Part shown: piece after piece, positions 11,426 to 23,005 of the stretch
How the letters are laid out: each line of letters opens with the position of its first letter
How positions within the stretch are numbered: position 1 is the stretch's first letter
From: Anniella stebbinsi
Lineage: Eukaryota > Chordata > Lepidosauria > Squamata > Anniellidae
Length of the DNA: 64,000 nucleotides
Direction of reading: 5' to 3'
Assembly (NCBI GenBank): GCA_029215795.1
Contig: JARDYH010000007.1
Span: 93,077,263-93,141,262, forward strand
The notes under the pieces: model-generated
The model's database searches: none
Seen by the model: the letters and a program-made list of their open reading frames with translations, nothing else
What the model was told of the DNA's origin: nothing
Program-made: the position numbers and the translations under genes

Positions 11426-12399
11426 TTAAACTGCAGAAAAGGACTGTGTTTGTCCCTTCAAAGAGGACAATAGCAGCTGAAGCTGGGCATCTGTGCCACC
11501 TTCAAGCTGGGCTGATGGAAACTCTAATCCTGCTACAGCCTGAGACAATGCAGAGGTGATTTCCTGTGGCATTATAGGAAGACTGAATGCAGCTGCTGGC
11601 TGAGGCTCCTGGTTCTGGATATGGGACTGCAGCTGTTTCACATGCTGGATGAGGGATAAAGTTTCCTCCGCAAGCGAATTGGGTTCTCCAGGAGAACAAC
11701 TGGTGCATGGAATCTGAGATGAAGACAGAAGCTGAGACACTTCATTAAGCAACTCAGCTTCAGCACAAAGCATACTCGGTAAGAACGGAGCCTCTAAGAT
11801 GTCTTCTGCTCCATTGGCTCTGTGCTGCTGTGGGAACACAGACTCAGAAGGCAAGAGAAGCCCAAGTGTGTTGCAGAAATGTGATGGGTCAGACTCAATG
11901 CAAAACTGCACCTGATCCCCATCCTGATGTGGCTGTGCTCCCAAGAATTCTAGAGTCAAATTGCCCAACTGTTCCCCAGTCCAAGGGGAATCACTTAGTG
12001 ACTGGAGAGTCTCACCAAATGGAGATAGGTTGGCTTCATCTTCTGCCTTTTTCTGGTGCAAAGAAGCAGGGTCTCTATGAAGCATCTGTCTGCTGAGCTC
12101 TTCTGCGAGATCGTGGAGAGCATCGATTGTGAGTGTCTGTCTTAGAAGGCCCGTTAGAGGACCCTCATTTCCACACAGAAGACTGTCCACAGACAGAGGC
12201 GGCGGTGGCCATGTCAGACTAGTATCCTCTTGTGAATGTGAAGGGAGAGCAAAACACTTTGTTTCAGTGCTGTCCTTAAAAGTGACACTTTTTCTCTTGG
12301 CTTTTGATATGGGGTTGGGTCTTGATTCCAAAGTGCCTGTACAAATTATTTTGGGCAGAATTAGCCCCAGCAACAAAGAAGGGTGCCTTGGGTCAAGTC
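11426..12399 (-). CDS. SPOCD1: SPOCD1-like gene, terminal exon (end of SPOC domain plus tail)
   Basis: The exon opens after a minus-strand acceptor (TTTCTTTCCATAG|GA). Its first two bases complete a Gly codon begun at 21488, rejoining 'PLGGPG' to 'LDPRHPSLLLGLILPK', the last strand of a SPOC domain. About 300 residues of Ser/Gln/Glu-rich tail follow, ending in a stop at 11426. The tail holds a KSVTF motif (about 12279-12293) that fits the PP1-docking RVxF pattern, and otherwise no domain. SPOC domains bind phosphoserine peptides, for example on the RNA polymerase II tail. A short tail after SPOC favours SPOCD1 over DIDO1 or PHF3, whose tails are much longer. The gene symbol rests on domain architecture, not on a search. 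Confidence 0.7.
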
Positions 12400-13261
12400 C
12401 TATGGAAAGAAACAAAGCAATGGAAGTAAGAGGAGATGCTCATCTAACTGTAGTTTAATCCTGGGGACAAAACCACCAAAATCTCATCTCCCAGCTGTTC
12501 TTTTTTTAAAATGTGCCTTAGCTCCTATGGGTGCAAAGAAAACTGCAGTACTATGACTGCAGAGTGCAGCCCACCTGCTGTTCTTGAAAAGCGAATTGGA
12601 GAGAAGCAAACCTTTCCAGAATTTTGAAATCTTTAGATCAGGTCTCTAATTTGTTGGCAATCATCTCATTTCTAACCAGGGGGGAAATAGAGACGGTGCG
12701 CATACCACTTTAGAAAATGTGACCCTTATTGGCTTGCTTTTCAAACACACGCAAAAATCCCTTTTAGATCAGAAATGGAACAATACAATGAAGTAGAATA
12801 TTCCTTGTTACGAAACTTCGCTTACATGAAGGACTCACTTCAATTAATTTGGTGCTGTACACTGCCCTGCCTGCTTCCCTCTATCTCCTCCCAACAGTCC
12901 TAGGTAAATAGCACACTTGGTCTCTGGCATTTTGCAATGAGAAATAAAAGGAGGAGGCTACTTCCAAATGTCAACAAGGACATTTTAATATCCTGTTCCA
13001 GCAGGACAATCAAATGCCATGCTGTCTCAAAACAGGCATGCAAAGGTCACCTCAAACAATATGATAAGGCAGACCAATTATGGGGGGAAGCCATTCAGGG
13101 AAGTGGACTTTTTAGGATGGCTATTCACTGAAGGATTCTACTCCAGGCTATATTACATGGTACAGGGGCTGTACACTTATCTGCCCCATATACTGGAGGT
13201 TCAGTAAAGTTCCTAGCTCTCATGCTCACAGCAAAGGGTTTGAAACTGTGTGGGGAAAGAA
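12400..13261 (-). other. Last intron of the SPOCD1-like gene, distal part
   Basis: This is host intron sequence between the terminal exon and DIRS copy E1. I recognise no gene or clear repeat in it. Confidence 0.55.
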
Positions 13262-13440
13262 CAGGTTGCTTACCTGTAACTGTGGTTCTTCGAGTGGTCA
13301 TCTGTGCAGTCACACATATAGGCGCATGGAGGCTCGATTCGGGAATCTTCTATAGCTGATCGAAATTTTTGGCGGGAACCCTCCCCCACTATCCATTGTG
13401 CATACACAGGAGGGTTCCCGCCCAGTCCCTCAGTTCTCCT
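13262..13440 (+). repeat. E1 left inverted terminal repeat
   Basis: The segment from 'aggttgcttacctgtaact' through 'ggcgggaaccctccccc' and 'agggttcccgcccagtcc' is the inverted counterpart of 20594-20757. It contains an inner 'gggaaccctcc'/'ggagggttccc' hairpin. On the minus strand its outer tip reads TTACAG|GTAAGC, a consensus splice donor. Confidence 0.85.
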
Positions 13441-13566
13441 GAGACCCACTGCAGGTAAGGTTCCAAGGGACAATAAAGACATGTACTTCCCTTATAGGGA
13501 AATAAAATATCCGCCTAATATACGGCTAATTTGTAATTATCCACCCAAGAGGGGAAGGTGGGTGGG

Positions 13567-13663
13567 TTGTGTAACCGCACAGATGACCACTCAAAGAACC
13601 ACAGTTACAGGTAACCAACCTGTTCTTCTTCTTCGTGGTCTCTGTGCATCACACATATGGGCG
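13567..13663 (+). repeat. E1 internal complementary region (ICR)
   Basis: The first half ('cagatgaccactcaaagaac', then 'cagttacaggtaaccaacc') complements the left tip. The second half ('cttcttcgtggtctctgtgc', 'atcacacatatgggcg') complements the right tip. In DIRS elements the ICR is thought to template the joining of both ends into a circular replication intermediate. Confidence 0.85.
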
Positions 13664-13689
13664 ATTAGCAAGCTTACCTACCGTAGTTG

Positions 13690-14740
13690 GGAGGATGGTC
13701 TTACTTGAATATGGAGGAGAGAACTGCTTGGCCAAACGAACAGTCTTCCCGAGCACACACGTCCAGCCTTGACGAACGTGAGGGGTCGAGACCAAGTTGC
13801 AGATCGGCATATGTCCATGATGGAGATGCCTCTTTGAAATGCTGAAGATGTTGCGACTGCTCTAGTTGAACGGCTCCTGACCGAAACAGGCATTTCGAGT
13901 TTAGCAATCTCATATGCTAGTGTGATACACTGTACCAGCCAAGAGGACAACCTCTGCATGGAAACCAGTTGACCCTTCTTATGTTTTCCATAGCACACAA
14001 ATAAACGTTTCGATAAACGAAAGGGTTCTATGCGTGCTTTGTAAAAAGCTAAGGCCCATCTGACATCCAACGTATGTAAGGTAGTCTCAAGGGCCAATGT
14101 TGGAGATGGAAAAAACGCTGGCAGGACAATGTCCTAGTTAATGTGGAATGGTGAGACCACCTTTGGTAGAAATTAAAGATCAGGCCGAAGTATGACTTTA
14201 TCCCTGTGAAAAATAAGGTAAGGTTCATCCACGCGTAAGGCTGAAAGCTCACTTGCTCTTCTGGCCAAGGTGATGGCGATGAGGAAAACGACTTTCCAGG
14301 TAAGTAAGCGCAGGTCAGTGGTTGCCAGCAGTTCAAAAGGCTTGTTAGTCAAAGTGTGCAACACCACAGAAAGGCTCCAAGCAGGGCATGGAGGTTGTGT
14401 GGGAGGAGTAAGGTTTAACAGTCCTCTTAGAAAACGTTTCATAAGGAGGTGTGAGAAAACTGTAAAACTGTCAATATGTTCATGGCTTGCTGAAATCGCT
14501 GCCACGTGAATTTTAAATGAAGGTAACTTTAGACCCTTGTCAACCAACAACTACAAATTGGACAGGATCTGGTGAATGGAACAGGAAGTAGGATGAAAAT
14601 TCTCTTTGATAGCAAAGTTGGAGAATGATTCCCATTTTCTTGCATATGAAGCCCTCATAGAAGGTTTGAGAGCTGCAGCGAGGATTTCAGTTACTCTCAA
14701 TGTTGTTTGCGAGGTGTTATTCTCCACGCTGTTAAGTGAA
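13690..14740 (-). pseudogene. E1 tyrosine recombinase, broken
   Basis: Recombinase blocks are spread over several minus-strand frames (14551-15402 C-terminal part, 14173-14550, 13678-14097). The first catalytic Arg remains in 'ITLARRASELSAL'. The His of the HxxR box is replaced ('VRSRSTRAV'). The nucleophilic Tyr region lost 8 bases compared with E2 (E2 'TFVKHYRLDV'; E1 jumps to 'TFVK' then a frameshift near 13765). It cannot catalyse integration. Confidence 0.85.
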
Positions 14741-16534
14741 TGGTCTCTATGTCCGGGTGACGGACACGGCCCTGGGCTTGGTACAGCAGGTTCGGTATCG
14801 TGGGGAGCCGCAGAGAGTGGCAAGCCATGTTCAGCAGTGGGGCGAACCAACCCTGTCTGGGCCACCACGGGGTTAGGAGGATGCAATCCGTGTTGACCAG
14901 CCTGATTTTGGCCAGCACTCTTGTGATCAGAGGAATAGGCAGGAACAGCTGTCCCTGCCATTGCTGAAGGAAGGCATCCCCTTGCGACCCCTGCCCGTAT
15001 CCTGTCCTGCTGCAGAACAGTTTGCAGACTGAATTGTCTTTCATTGCAAAGAGGTCCATCGTGGGTGTGCCCCATTGGTTGCAGATCCACTGTAGGACGT
15101 GGGGATGGATTTGCCACTCGTGCACCAGTGTGGCTTGACGACTCAGTGTGTCGGCCAGGAGGTTGTCTTGGCCTACAATGTGGAGAGCAGTCACAAGGAT
15201 GTTCCGACGGATGCACCATTCCAGTATATGTACGGAGAGTTTTGTATCCCCTCGCTTGTTGAGGTAAAAAACTACAGTTGTGTTGTTCGACAATATCTCG
15301 ACATGGTGACCGTGTAATTCGGTCTCGAATGCTTTGAGGGCTTTTTGAACTGCAAGCAGTTCGAGAAAGTTGATGTGGGCCATCCTCTCTGTGGTTGACC
15401 ATGTACCTTGAACTCTGAGAGTGTCGTAATGTGCTCCCATCCTGTCAGGGATGCGTCCGTTGTGAGCAACGCTGTTGGTGTTGACGGTGTGAACGGGATG
15501 CCGCACAGGAGATTGGAAAGATGGGTCCACCAGCAAATCGATCTGATCACGCCCGTTGGGAGCAGGAGGATCGTGCGTCTGGCATTCCATTTGGGGTTGA
15601 AAACCCTGGTAAACCAGAGTTGAAGACGTCTCATTCACAGATGGGCAAATAGGACGACCATAGTTGTTGCGGCCATGTGGCCTAGTAAACATTGTATTGT
15701 GAAAGCCCGCAGCAGCGGCTGATGAATAACCCATCTGGCCAGGGCCTTGAGTATGAGTGCCCGATCTACAGGGAGGAATGCTTTCCCTTCGGCGGCATTG
15801 AGGATCGCACCAATGAATTTGATGGATCTTGTTGGGATCAGGTTTGATTTCTTTAAATTTATGATGAGGCCCAAATCGTGGAGGAGATCGAGGACGAATT
15901 GAATAATATGGGTTAGCTCTGTGTAAGAGTGCCTGACTAGTAGCCAGTCGTCCAGATACGGATGGACCTGAATTCCTTGTTTCCTGAGGTGTGCACACAC
16001 TACTGCCATACACTTCGTGAAGACGCGTGGGGCTGTAGACAACCCGAAGGGAAGAACCCTGAATTGGAATGCTCGGGAGCCGATTGCAAATCGAAGAAAC
16101 TGTTGGCTCTTCTCGTGAATGTCGATGTGAAAATATGCATCCTGCAGGTCCATGGAAGCGAACCACGCGTCGTTGGTCAGTAATGGCAGAATTGTGGCCA
16201 AAGATGCCATTCGGAATTTCCTGGCGGTGATGTAAGCATTGACCTCTCTGAGATCCAAGATTGGTCTGGATCCACCATCGGGCTTTGGGACTAGAAAGTA
16301 TCTGGAATAGAAGTCCTGGTTTACGTTCTTGTGAGCTACAGGTGTTATGGCACCCTTTTGTATGAGGGTGTGAACTTCCAACCAAAGTATTTCTGACAGG
16401 GTCGTATATTGAATTAAACCTGTCGGAGGTTGTGTATCGAATTCTATCCGATAGCCGCTTTTGATGATAGACAGCACCCAGGTATCGGATGTGATGTTGT
16501 GCCAAGCTGCAAGGAATGGGGGAAGATGGCAACC
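14690..16534 (-). pseudogene. E1 RT / RNase H / methyltransferase-like region, broken
   Basis: The RT frame (to 15635) keeps 'FASMDLQDAYFHI' and the active box 'YLDDWLLV'. The RNase H frame keeps 'LLTTDAS', then shifts to another frame with 'INFLELLAVQKAL' and 'ILSNNTTVVFYLNK', where the third catalytic Asp is Asn. 'DTLSRQA' follows, then the 'DLFAMKDNSVCKLFCSR' region that in DIRS elements corresponds to a Dam-like methyltransferase. A frameshift inside RNase H and the Asp loss make it non-functional. Confidence 0.85.
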
Positions 16535-18130
16535 GAAGGGAGTATAATAATAATAATAATAATAATTATTATTATTATTATTATTATTATTTGTAGCCCG
16601 CCTCTCCCTCCGGATCGAGGCGGGGAACAACAACAATATAAAACATAAAAATCACAACAGTTAAAAAATTTTAAAAAAAAAACACGAGAAAAAAATACAA
16701 CATTAAAAACATCTTAAAATTCATCTGGATAGGCCTGTCGGAAGAGGACAGTCTTCATGACTCTCTTAAATTCATGAAGACTGTCAATTTGTCTAACCTC
16801 CTCTGACAGACCATTCCATAGTCTGGGAGCGATGGAAGAGAAGGTCCTCTGGGTAACACCCGCCAGCCTAGTTCTGGCTGGCTTGAGTAAGTTCTTCCCA
16901 GAGGACCTAAGTGTGCGGGGCGGATTGTACGGGAGAAGGCGATCCCACAGGTACCCTGGACCCAAACCATGTAGGGCTTTAAAGGTAATAACCAACACTT
17001 TATACTTCGCCCGGAAACTGATTGGCAGCCAGTGAAGTGATTTTAAAACTGGTGTAATGTGATCACCCCTAGGTGTACCGGTGACCAACCTGGCTGCCAT
17101 ATTTTGAACAAATTGAAGTTTCCGGACTAGGCACAAAGGTAGCCCTATGTACAGCGCATTGCAGAAGTCGAGCCTCGAAGTTACCAGTGCGTGCACTACC
17201 GTCTTTAGGTCTTCCAACTCTAGGAAGGGGCGCAGGTGGCGTATCAGCCGAAGCTGATAGTAGGCACTCCTGGCCGTCGCATCAATCTGAGCTGTCATCT
17301 GGAGCGACGGATCCAGGAGTACCCCCAAGCTGCGAACACAATCTTTCAGGGGGGGTGTAACCCCATCCAGAACTGGTTGACACACCTCCAGACCCAGGTT
17401 GGGGCCTTTGACAGCAAGCACCTCCGTCTTGTCTGGATTCAGCTTCAGTTTGTTTTTCCTCATCCAGCCCATTACCGCCTCCAAGCATTCATTCAGAGGA
17501 GACACACTATCCTTAGCTGACGATGTTGTCGAAGGCATAGAGAAATATATTTGGGTGTCATCAGCGTATTGATAGCACCCCGCCCCATGCCTCCGGATGA
17601 TCTCTCCCAGCGGTTTCATGTAAATGTTAAACAGCATTGGGGAAAGGATGGCACCTTGTGGTACACCACATAGCAGCTCCTTTTTTGAAGAGCAGCTATC
17701 CCCAAGCATCACCATCTGGAGCCTGCCCGAGAGATAGGATCGGAATCACTGAAGCACAGTGCCCCCGATTCCCAATTCCCCCAGGCGCTCCAGAAGGATA
17801 CCATGGTCGATGGTATCGAAAGCCGCTGAGAGGTCCAAGAGTACCAGCAGGGACACACTCCCCCTGACGATACTAAGGCGTAGATCATCCACTAAGGCGA
17901 CCAAAGCGGTCTCAACTCCGTATCCTGCTCTGAAGCCGGTTTGAAATGGGTCTAGAAAATCAGTGTCATCCAAGACTGCCTGGAGTTGAAAAGCAACTGC
18001 TCTCTCGATCACCTTGCCCAAAAATGGAAGATTTGATACTGGCCTGTAGTTATTAAGGTCCAGGGGATCCAGGGAGGGCGGAGTTCGTGGCAGCCTCGAG
18101 TCAAAGATGATGTTTGTCACCAAAGTCAGT
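16535..18130 (-). mobile_element. L2-clade LINE inserted in E1
   Basis: The minus-strand 3' end carries an (AAT)n/(ATT)n tail at 16540-16592, followed by the 'gcctctccctccggatcgag' 3' region. It is 5'-truncated at about 18130. It sits exactly between the last gag residues of E1 ('RRKTDFG' frame) and the start of its RT, so it is younger than E1. Confidence 0.85.
16714..18123 (-). pseudogene. L2 reverse transcriptase with one nonsense codon
   Basis: Two same-frame segments (17746-18123 and 16714-17715) give most of an L2-clade RT: 'FLGKVIERAVAFQL', 'LDPFQTGFRAGYGVETAL', 'LDLSAAFDTIDHGIL', 'CGVPQGAILSPMLFNIY', 'CYQYADDTQIYF' (intact YADD), 'VRSLGVLLDPSL', 'LDFCNALYIGLP' and 'LHWLPISFRAKYKVL'. 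They are interrupted by a TGA replacing a Trp codon just before 'FRSYLSGR' (about 17749). The endonuclease is absent. It is younger than the L2 at 4.7-6.5 kb, which has more breaks. Confidence 0.88.
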
Positions 18131-20491
18131 CTTCCTACGCTGGTAACGAAACTTTGAGGAAGAGAATGGTTGTCATTTGTTCTGTTGTGGTTGTTGCTGT
18201 TGTTGTTGTTTAAACAGAGGGCGGTCCCTCTGGTATCGAGAAGAAAAGGGCTGACGATTCCAGCGTCGTGACCTGGACTAGTGGGGAGCTGTATTGATGC
18301 CCATGTTCCTCATGGTGGTCTTAGCTTTTTGGACAGAGTCCATGGCATCAACTGTCTTGGAGTTAAAGAGTCCAATGCCATCGAAAGGCAGATCATCTAT
18401 ACGATTTCTAGCCTCTTGGGATAGACCCACGGAACGTAGCCATGCATGGCATCTCAACGCCACTGCGCTCACCATCACTTTAGTACCGCAGTCAGTTTGG
18501 TGTCTGGCGGTGTATATTAATTGCTTTGCAAGACGGGTTGCTTCACTCTGGAACACGTGAGCAAGCTCCCTTTGGTCTCCAGTCAGATGGTTGCAAAGTG
18601 AGCCCATTTTTCCCCAAAGGAATAGTTGGTATCGTGCCATTGGGGCCTGGTAATTTGCCACCTTCAAACTAAGCGATGCTGTGGAGTACATCCTGCATCC
18701 CATAAGGTCGAGTCTTCTCCCCTCCTTATCAACAGGGGCTGAGTGAGGCCTTTGTGAGCGACCCTGCAAGGATTCAACTATGATGGAGTTTGGTTGAGGA
18801 TGTGTGAATAAGAATTCAGTATCCTTTTCCAATACGTTGTACATATTTTCCAACCTCTTCGACGTTGGGGCCAAAGACGCTGGAGTTTCCAGGACTGTTG
18901 GACGGTCTGTAATAACGTCGGGAGAAATGGAATGGCTAGCGGAGTTGTACCGCATCATAAACTGGATCCGCCACCCGTTGGGTTGGGTGATGTGTTTCTA
19001 ACCCCAGGGATTGTGCCATCCTCTGGATAAGGTCTGAAAAGGTTCCGAGATCTTCAGAAGGAGATGCCAGATTTTGCGAAGTGACTTGACACTGAGGTGC
19101 AACCGAGGAGTAGGAAGCTGTGTCGAAATCATAGCCGTCGATGGTGCAACCGAGGAGTAGGAAGCTGTGTTGGAATCATAGCCTTCGGTATCCGAATCAG
19201 ACAAGGGAATAGGCGTCGGTTGTCGAACAATATCATGCCTGGTAGAAGACGCGGGAGCAGGGCCTATATCAGCAACTGCAGCAATATGCCTAGACGGGGT
19301 AGGCAGTCTGGATGGCAAAGGTGGTACCGAAGGGTGTCATTGCCTTACAGGCTCTTCCAATGTCCGCACCAGCAACGCGTCAGTTGATTGCCGAGGTTGC
19401 CTGAAGGCGTGCTCAGTGCCCTGCAGTAGCGGCAGTAAGTGACGTGGATAATGGAAATCACCACCATAGGGGTCTGGTCTGTTCCGCCCGTAAGAGTAAT
19501 AGTAGTGTCTAGGTGCGTAAGATCTATAGGATTGCCTGTCCCAGTCTGACGGAGGAGATCGCGACTGATTCGAAGGGGCTCGATAATAAATATCTCAGTC
19601 GGTACCATCCACGAAGTGGCCATATCGTGGTGACAGGAGCTGCTGCGGTGAGTGGTCCCGTGGTCTCATGGCCCGGTCTCCCCTTCCGATCTAGATAGCG
19701 GGGGCACAGTATCGAGAGCACACAAGGAGTGGTGTTCATCTCTCTCCCCTCCACCCCATGTTGTTGTTAGGGTTTCAGGGGCGGCTCTCGGTACCGAGAT
19801 GGTTGGTACGGTATCAAGCATCAATGTTGAACGACTTGCCTGGGGCGCGTTCTCACGTCTCGGTGCCTAACGGCTGGCTGGAGGGCTAGGATCTTGTCTT
19901 GGTGTCGAGTGGCCAGGCTGTAAATCGGCTTCAAGCCTCGACGCCAAGCAGTCCCACGGTAGCGTGGAAGCGCTCCTCGGTGTCGACCGACTAGCGATAT
20001 TCGACTAGCGGCAGCGGAAGCGGAATGGACCTATGAGACTTTTGAGGTCGTTCATCGCCATGCCCTGCCTTTCGCTTCTTCTTTTTATGCCCCTCATGCG
20101 GTTTCAGTGCCGTCCCTTTTTTGGAACTCTTTTTCACTGCCGCGGGCAGGAGAGATGTTCCCAATGTCTGGGGTACATCTCCAAGAGCTCTATCGTCACG
20201 AGAGCTAGCAGGCGACGCTGGGACTGAAAGGACAACTAAGTCCTGAACGGAAGTGGCTGTGTCCATCGCCATGGCGGGCGAGTCAACTGCCGCCAAAGCC
20301 TTTTTCCAGAGCTCTGCCCGGAGCTTATCTGCCCTATGCGTTCTGGTTTGCCTGGAAAAAGCTTGGCAAGAGGGGCAGGAAGCCACCTTATGTCTCTCAC
20401 CGAGGCAGAGTAAACAGAAATTATGGCCATCAGATGGTGGTAACTTACCACCACAACGGAAGCACTTTTTGAAGGGGGCCTGGAGGGCCAT
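18131..20491 (-). pseudogene. E1 gag, broken
   Basis: The N-terminus (19991-20491) starts at an ATG and has a Cys cluster, 'CFRCGGKLPPSDGHNFC', 'LLCLGE', 'ASCPSCQAFSRQTRTHRADK', a probable zinc-binding region. The middle Ser/Arg-rich part is frame-shifted. The C-terminal part (18278-18958) keeps 'TSKRLENMYNV', 'PNSIIVESLQGRSQ', 'DKEGRRLDLMGCRMYSTASL' and 'RCHAWLRSVGLS', resembling the LAP2-alpha C-terminal domain. Gag would package element RNA. Confidence 0.8.
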
Positions 20492-20593
20492 ATGAAAAAG
20501 ATAAAAAACGTAAAGAAGTAGAAAAAATCAGCTAGAAAATAGTAGTACGAAGACGAAGATGTTCCCGACAATGCAGCCGCAATGGCGATCGAA

Positions 20594-20757
20594 GAAGAAC
20601 TGAGGGACTGGGCGGGAACCCTCCTGTGCATGCGCAATGGATAGTGGGGGAGGGTTCCCGCCAAAAATTTATATCAGCTATAGAAGATTCCCGAATCGAG
20701 CCTCTGCGCAGGCGCGGAGAGCCCATATGTGTGATGCACAGAGACCACGAAGAAGAA
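20594..20757 (-). repeat. E1 right inverted terminal repeat
   Basis: From 'agaactgagggactgggcgg' to 'gagaccacgaagaagaactg', this is the inverted partner of 13262-13440. The outer 'atgtgtgatgcacagagacc' is repeated in inverted form in the ICR. Confidence 0.85.
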
Positions 20758-21487
20758 CTGCACCGCTCCAGAACCTCTAGTATGAACACATGAGTTCCAA
20801 CGAGCACACAGAGCTCCGCAATGTCAGAATGAACCCATTCGCCACACAGATGAGTCCAGCTCCATCAGAGCCAACATCTGTGAAGGATCAAAAAACCAAG
20901 ATTCCTTGAGTGCTTCCTTCCCATGGATAGCATTCTCTGGTAGTATGAAAAAAAAAATTTTTTTAATATACGCTAGTTAACATTTTACATTTTTTCTAGA
21001 TCCAAAATTTGGATTTGTTTTAAAGTGATGAATATATACCAAGCGGCCTAGCTCTTGACTCATCCAAAGGGAAATTTCACTCCTCACACTATGCAGCATT
21101 TTGACCCTCATTTGTTTGCCTTACACTTCCTGCCTATCAGTGTCATTAAATGACTCCCAAGTTTGGGTGTGCTGAGAGATGTAATTTCTCATTTGTTTAC
21201 TGACTTCATGTAATCCTATACACCCTTATCATGTCCTTTCCTCCTCAGTCTTCTTTTTTCTAACCTTAACAAAACTGCTTAAACAAACAAAACTTCACGT
21301 GGAAGACAAATTGTACTAGAGTCGCCATATTATTTTACAGTAGCAAAGGGAAAACAGAGGCAAAAGAACTGATTTACTCTGGCATGAAGTGTATCTTCCA
21401 GAAGGATATCCATGATGGTTGTTAGCAGTTCAACGCCACCATCATAAACTTCAAGGAAATGAGAAAGACGTTGTTCTGGAACCCTAC
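20758..21487 (-). other. Intron sequence
   Basis: This is host intron between E1 and the SPOC exon at 21488. It is AT-rich. No gene or clear repeat is seen. Confidence 0.5.
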
Positions 21488-21674
21488 CTGGGCCACCTAA
21501 TGGGTGGAGTTTGGAAGGCACTGGCTGGTAAGCTGCTAATGGCACCATGAGTATCTCCATCTGGTTACTGTCCACGATGCCATATCTCTGTTTATTGTTC
21601 AGGTAGGAATAGAGCATGTTGTAAGGGTTGAAGTCTTTGGACAAGCTGGGGTAAAACCGTATCACACCCATCTC
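21488..21674 (-). CDS. SPOCD1: SPOCD1-like gene, SPOC-domain exon 3
   Basis: The minus-strand acceptor is TTTGTTTAG|GAG and the donor is CCCAG|GTAGGG. The exon is 187 bases, entering in phase 0 and leaving one base for the Gly codon finished at 12399. It encodes 'EMGVIRFYPSLSKDFNPYN', 'LYSYLNNKQRYGIVDS', 'ILMVPLAAYQPVPSKL' and 'HPLGGP'. This is the central beta/alpha part of SPOC, including the conserved 'YLNNKQRYG' helix and the basic positions near it that contact phosphopeptides in relatives. The next exon is 9 kb away, across E1. Confidence 0.88.
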
Positions 21675-23005
21675 CTAAACAAACAAAGGAAGAAAAAGGA
21701 GGATGTCCTTTATTAGGGTGTGGAGAAACATTTGAAAACTAATATTTTATCTATTGAGCTGATGCTCTTAAAGGCATAAGGACATTCACCTCAGTGCAGC
21801 TGCCAGATGAGAAAAAACTTCAAAAACGGAAATAGCTTCTTTTCACACCTCCTCCAAATGTCTTGGGGAGAAAAGGTCTGACCACTCCCTCGTGCCATCT
21901 GACACACTGCCACTGGAGGGGCCGCTATAGTCTCAGTCCACCCCACAGGTCAGGATGAAAGCGTCTTCCATCTAGGGTCGGGGGGGGGGGGGGGAAGAAA
22001 TGACTCATTGAGGCCCTGTTCAGAAGACACCTGAAACCACAGTGGTTTTGTTAACAAAAAAAGCCTTAACCACCATGGGTTTAAGGTGTCTTCTGAACAA
22101 GGCCTGAGTCTACAACCTGGAAATCTTCTCCCTTCCCATCAGGTGAAATCATGCTGGGCTGTTTCTAAGAGTCTGGTCTCTATGTTGGAGGGCAGGGGGC
22201 TTAGGCTGTCTTGTCTCTGTGCTGCCACTTCCACAGTGTTTGATGACATCTAGAGTGCTAAATTTGGATGCAACATGGGGAGGGCCGGGGAGGAGCACTC
22301 AAATGGTGTACACTCCAGTTGCAGCCTCCCTGTCTCATCCCTGATGGACAGACAAGAAGGGAGAAGGGCTCCAGTTCCCAGCCGATGTTACTTCATTAAT
22401 TCTTTCCCTCTCCCTCCTTGGTTTTGTATTTTGGATGCATTTCTCATAAACACCCCACCCCCATTTCTGCGATGAAACAGAGATACATATGTGGGGAATG
22501 CAACAAATAATTACTTAATTCATTGAGTGGTTAATGAATTAGTTAATTACAAATGTATCTCCATCTATCAGCAGGACCCAAGTTTTTAAAAGCAATGGTG
22601 TTCACCTTCCAATCTAGTGACAAAGACTTATATTGTTCTTTAATTCATGCTATGCATCTGGTGTTGAATGCAGGGGGTTAATTTAACACTGTTACCCTTT
22701 CAAACAACAATCGTGCTGCTCTGTATATATTGTTTTAAGACCAACCACCTTCCTCTTCTCACCCTGCACCATTCCTATACAGAAGAATATAACTGTAAGA
22801 AAAGCAGTGCGAACTTTCCCATAAAGTTGTATATAATTCTCCTCTTCACACAAGAGGAGTCTGAGGTGGAAAAAAAATATGCAATGGATGTTAATTGGGG
22901 CATCAGCCTAATTCCTGAAAAGGCTGTGGGAAGCTTCAAATTAAACTTTGCTACTATATGAGTAACAGACCCGGAACAAAATAAAGACTTTTTGGGTATA
23001 GATAC
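21675..23005 (-). other. Intron with a small palindromic element
   Basis: Host intron. It contains a G run (about 21979-21994), the palindromic element at 22010-22106, and AT-rich sequence. No gene is seen. Confidence 0.6.
22010..22106. mobile_element. 97-bp palindromic MITE
   Basis: 'aggccctgttcagaagacac' plus 'ct' at the left and its inverted copy 'aggtgtcttctgaacaagg' plus 'cct' at the right match at 21 of 22 positions. The inner 'tgaaaccac' and 'gggtttaa' extend the pairing loosely. It is too short to code and is non-autonomous. Confidence 0.75.

Larger units (their letters stand above)
13262..20757 (-). mobile_element. DIRS retrotransposon copy E1 (decayed, with nested L2)
   Basis: The element has inverted terminal repeats (13262-about 13440 and about 20594-20757), an internal complementary region at 13567-13663 joining complements of both tips, and on the minus strand the order gag, RT-RNase H-methyltransferase-like, tyrosine recombinase. 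This is the DIRS hallmark set; there is no LTR and no DDE integrase. It lies in the intron that splits the SPOC domain, in gene orientation. A 1.6-kb L2 (16535-18130) separates gag from RT. All reading frames are broken. Confidence 0.9.

Noticed and set aside
12129..12458. Plus-strand ORF opposite the terminal exon
   Set aside because: Shadow of the SPOCD1-like coding frame, which has domain and splice support.
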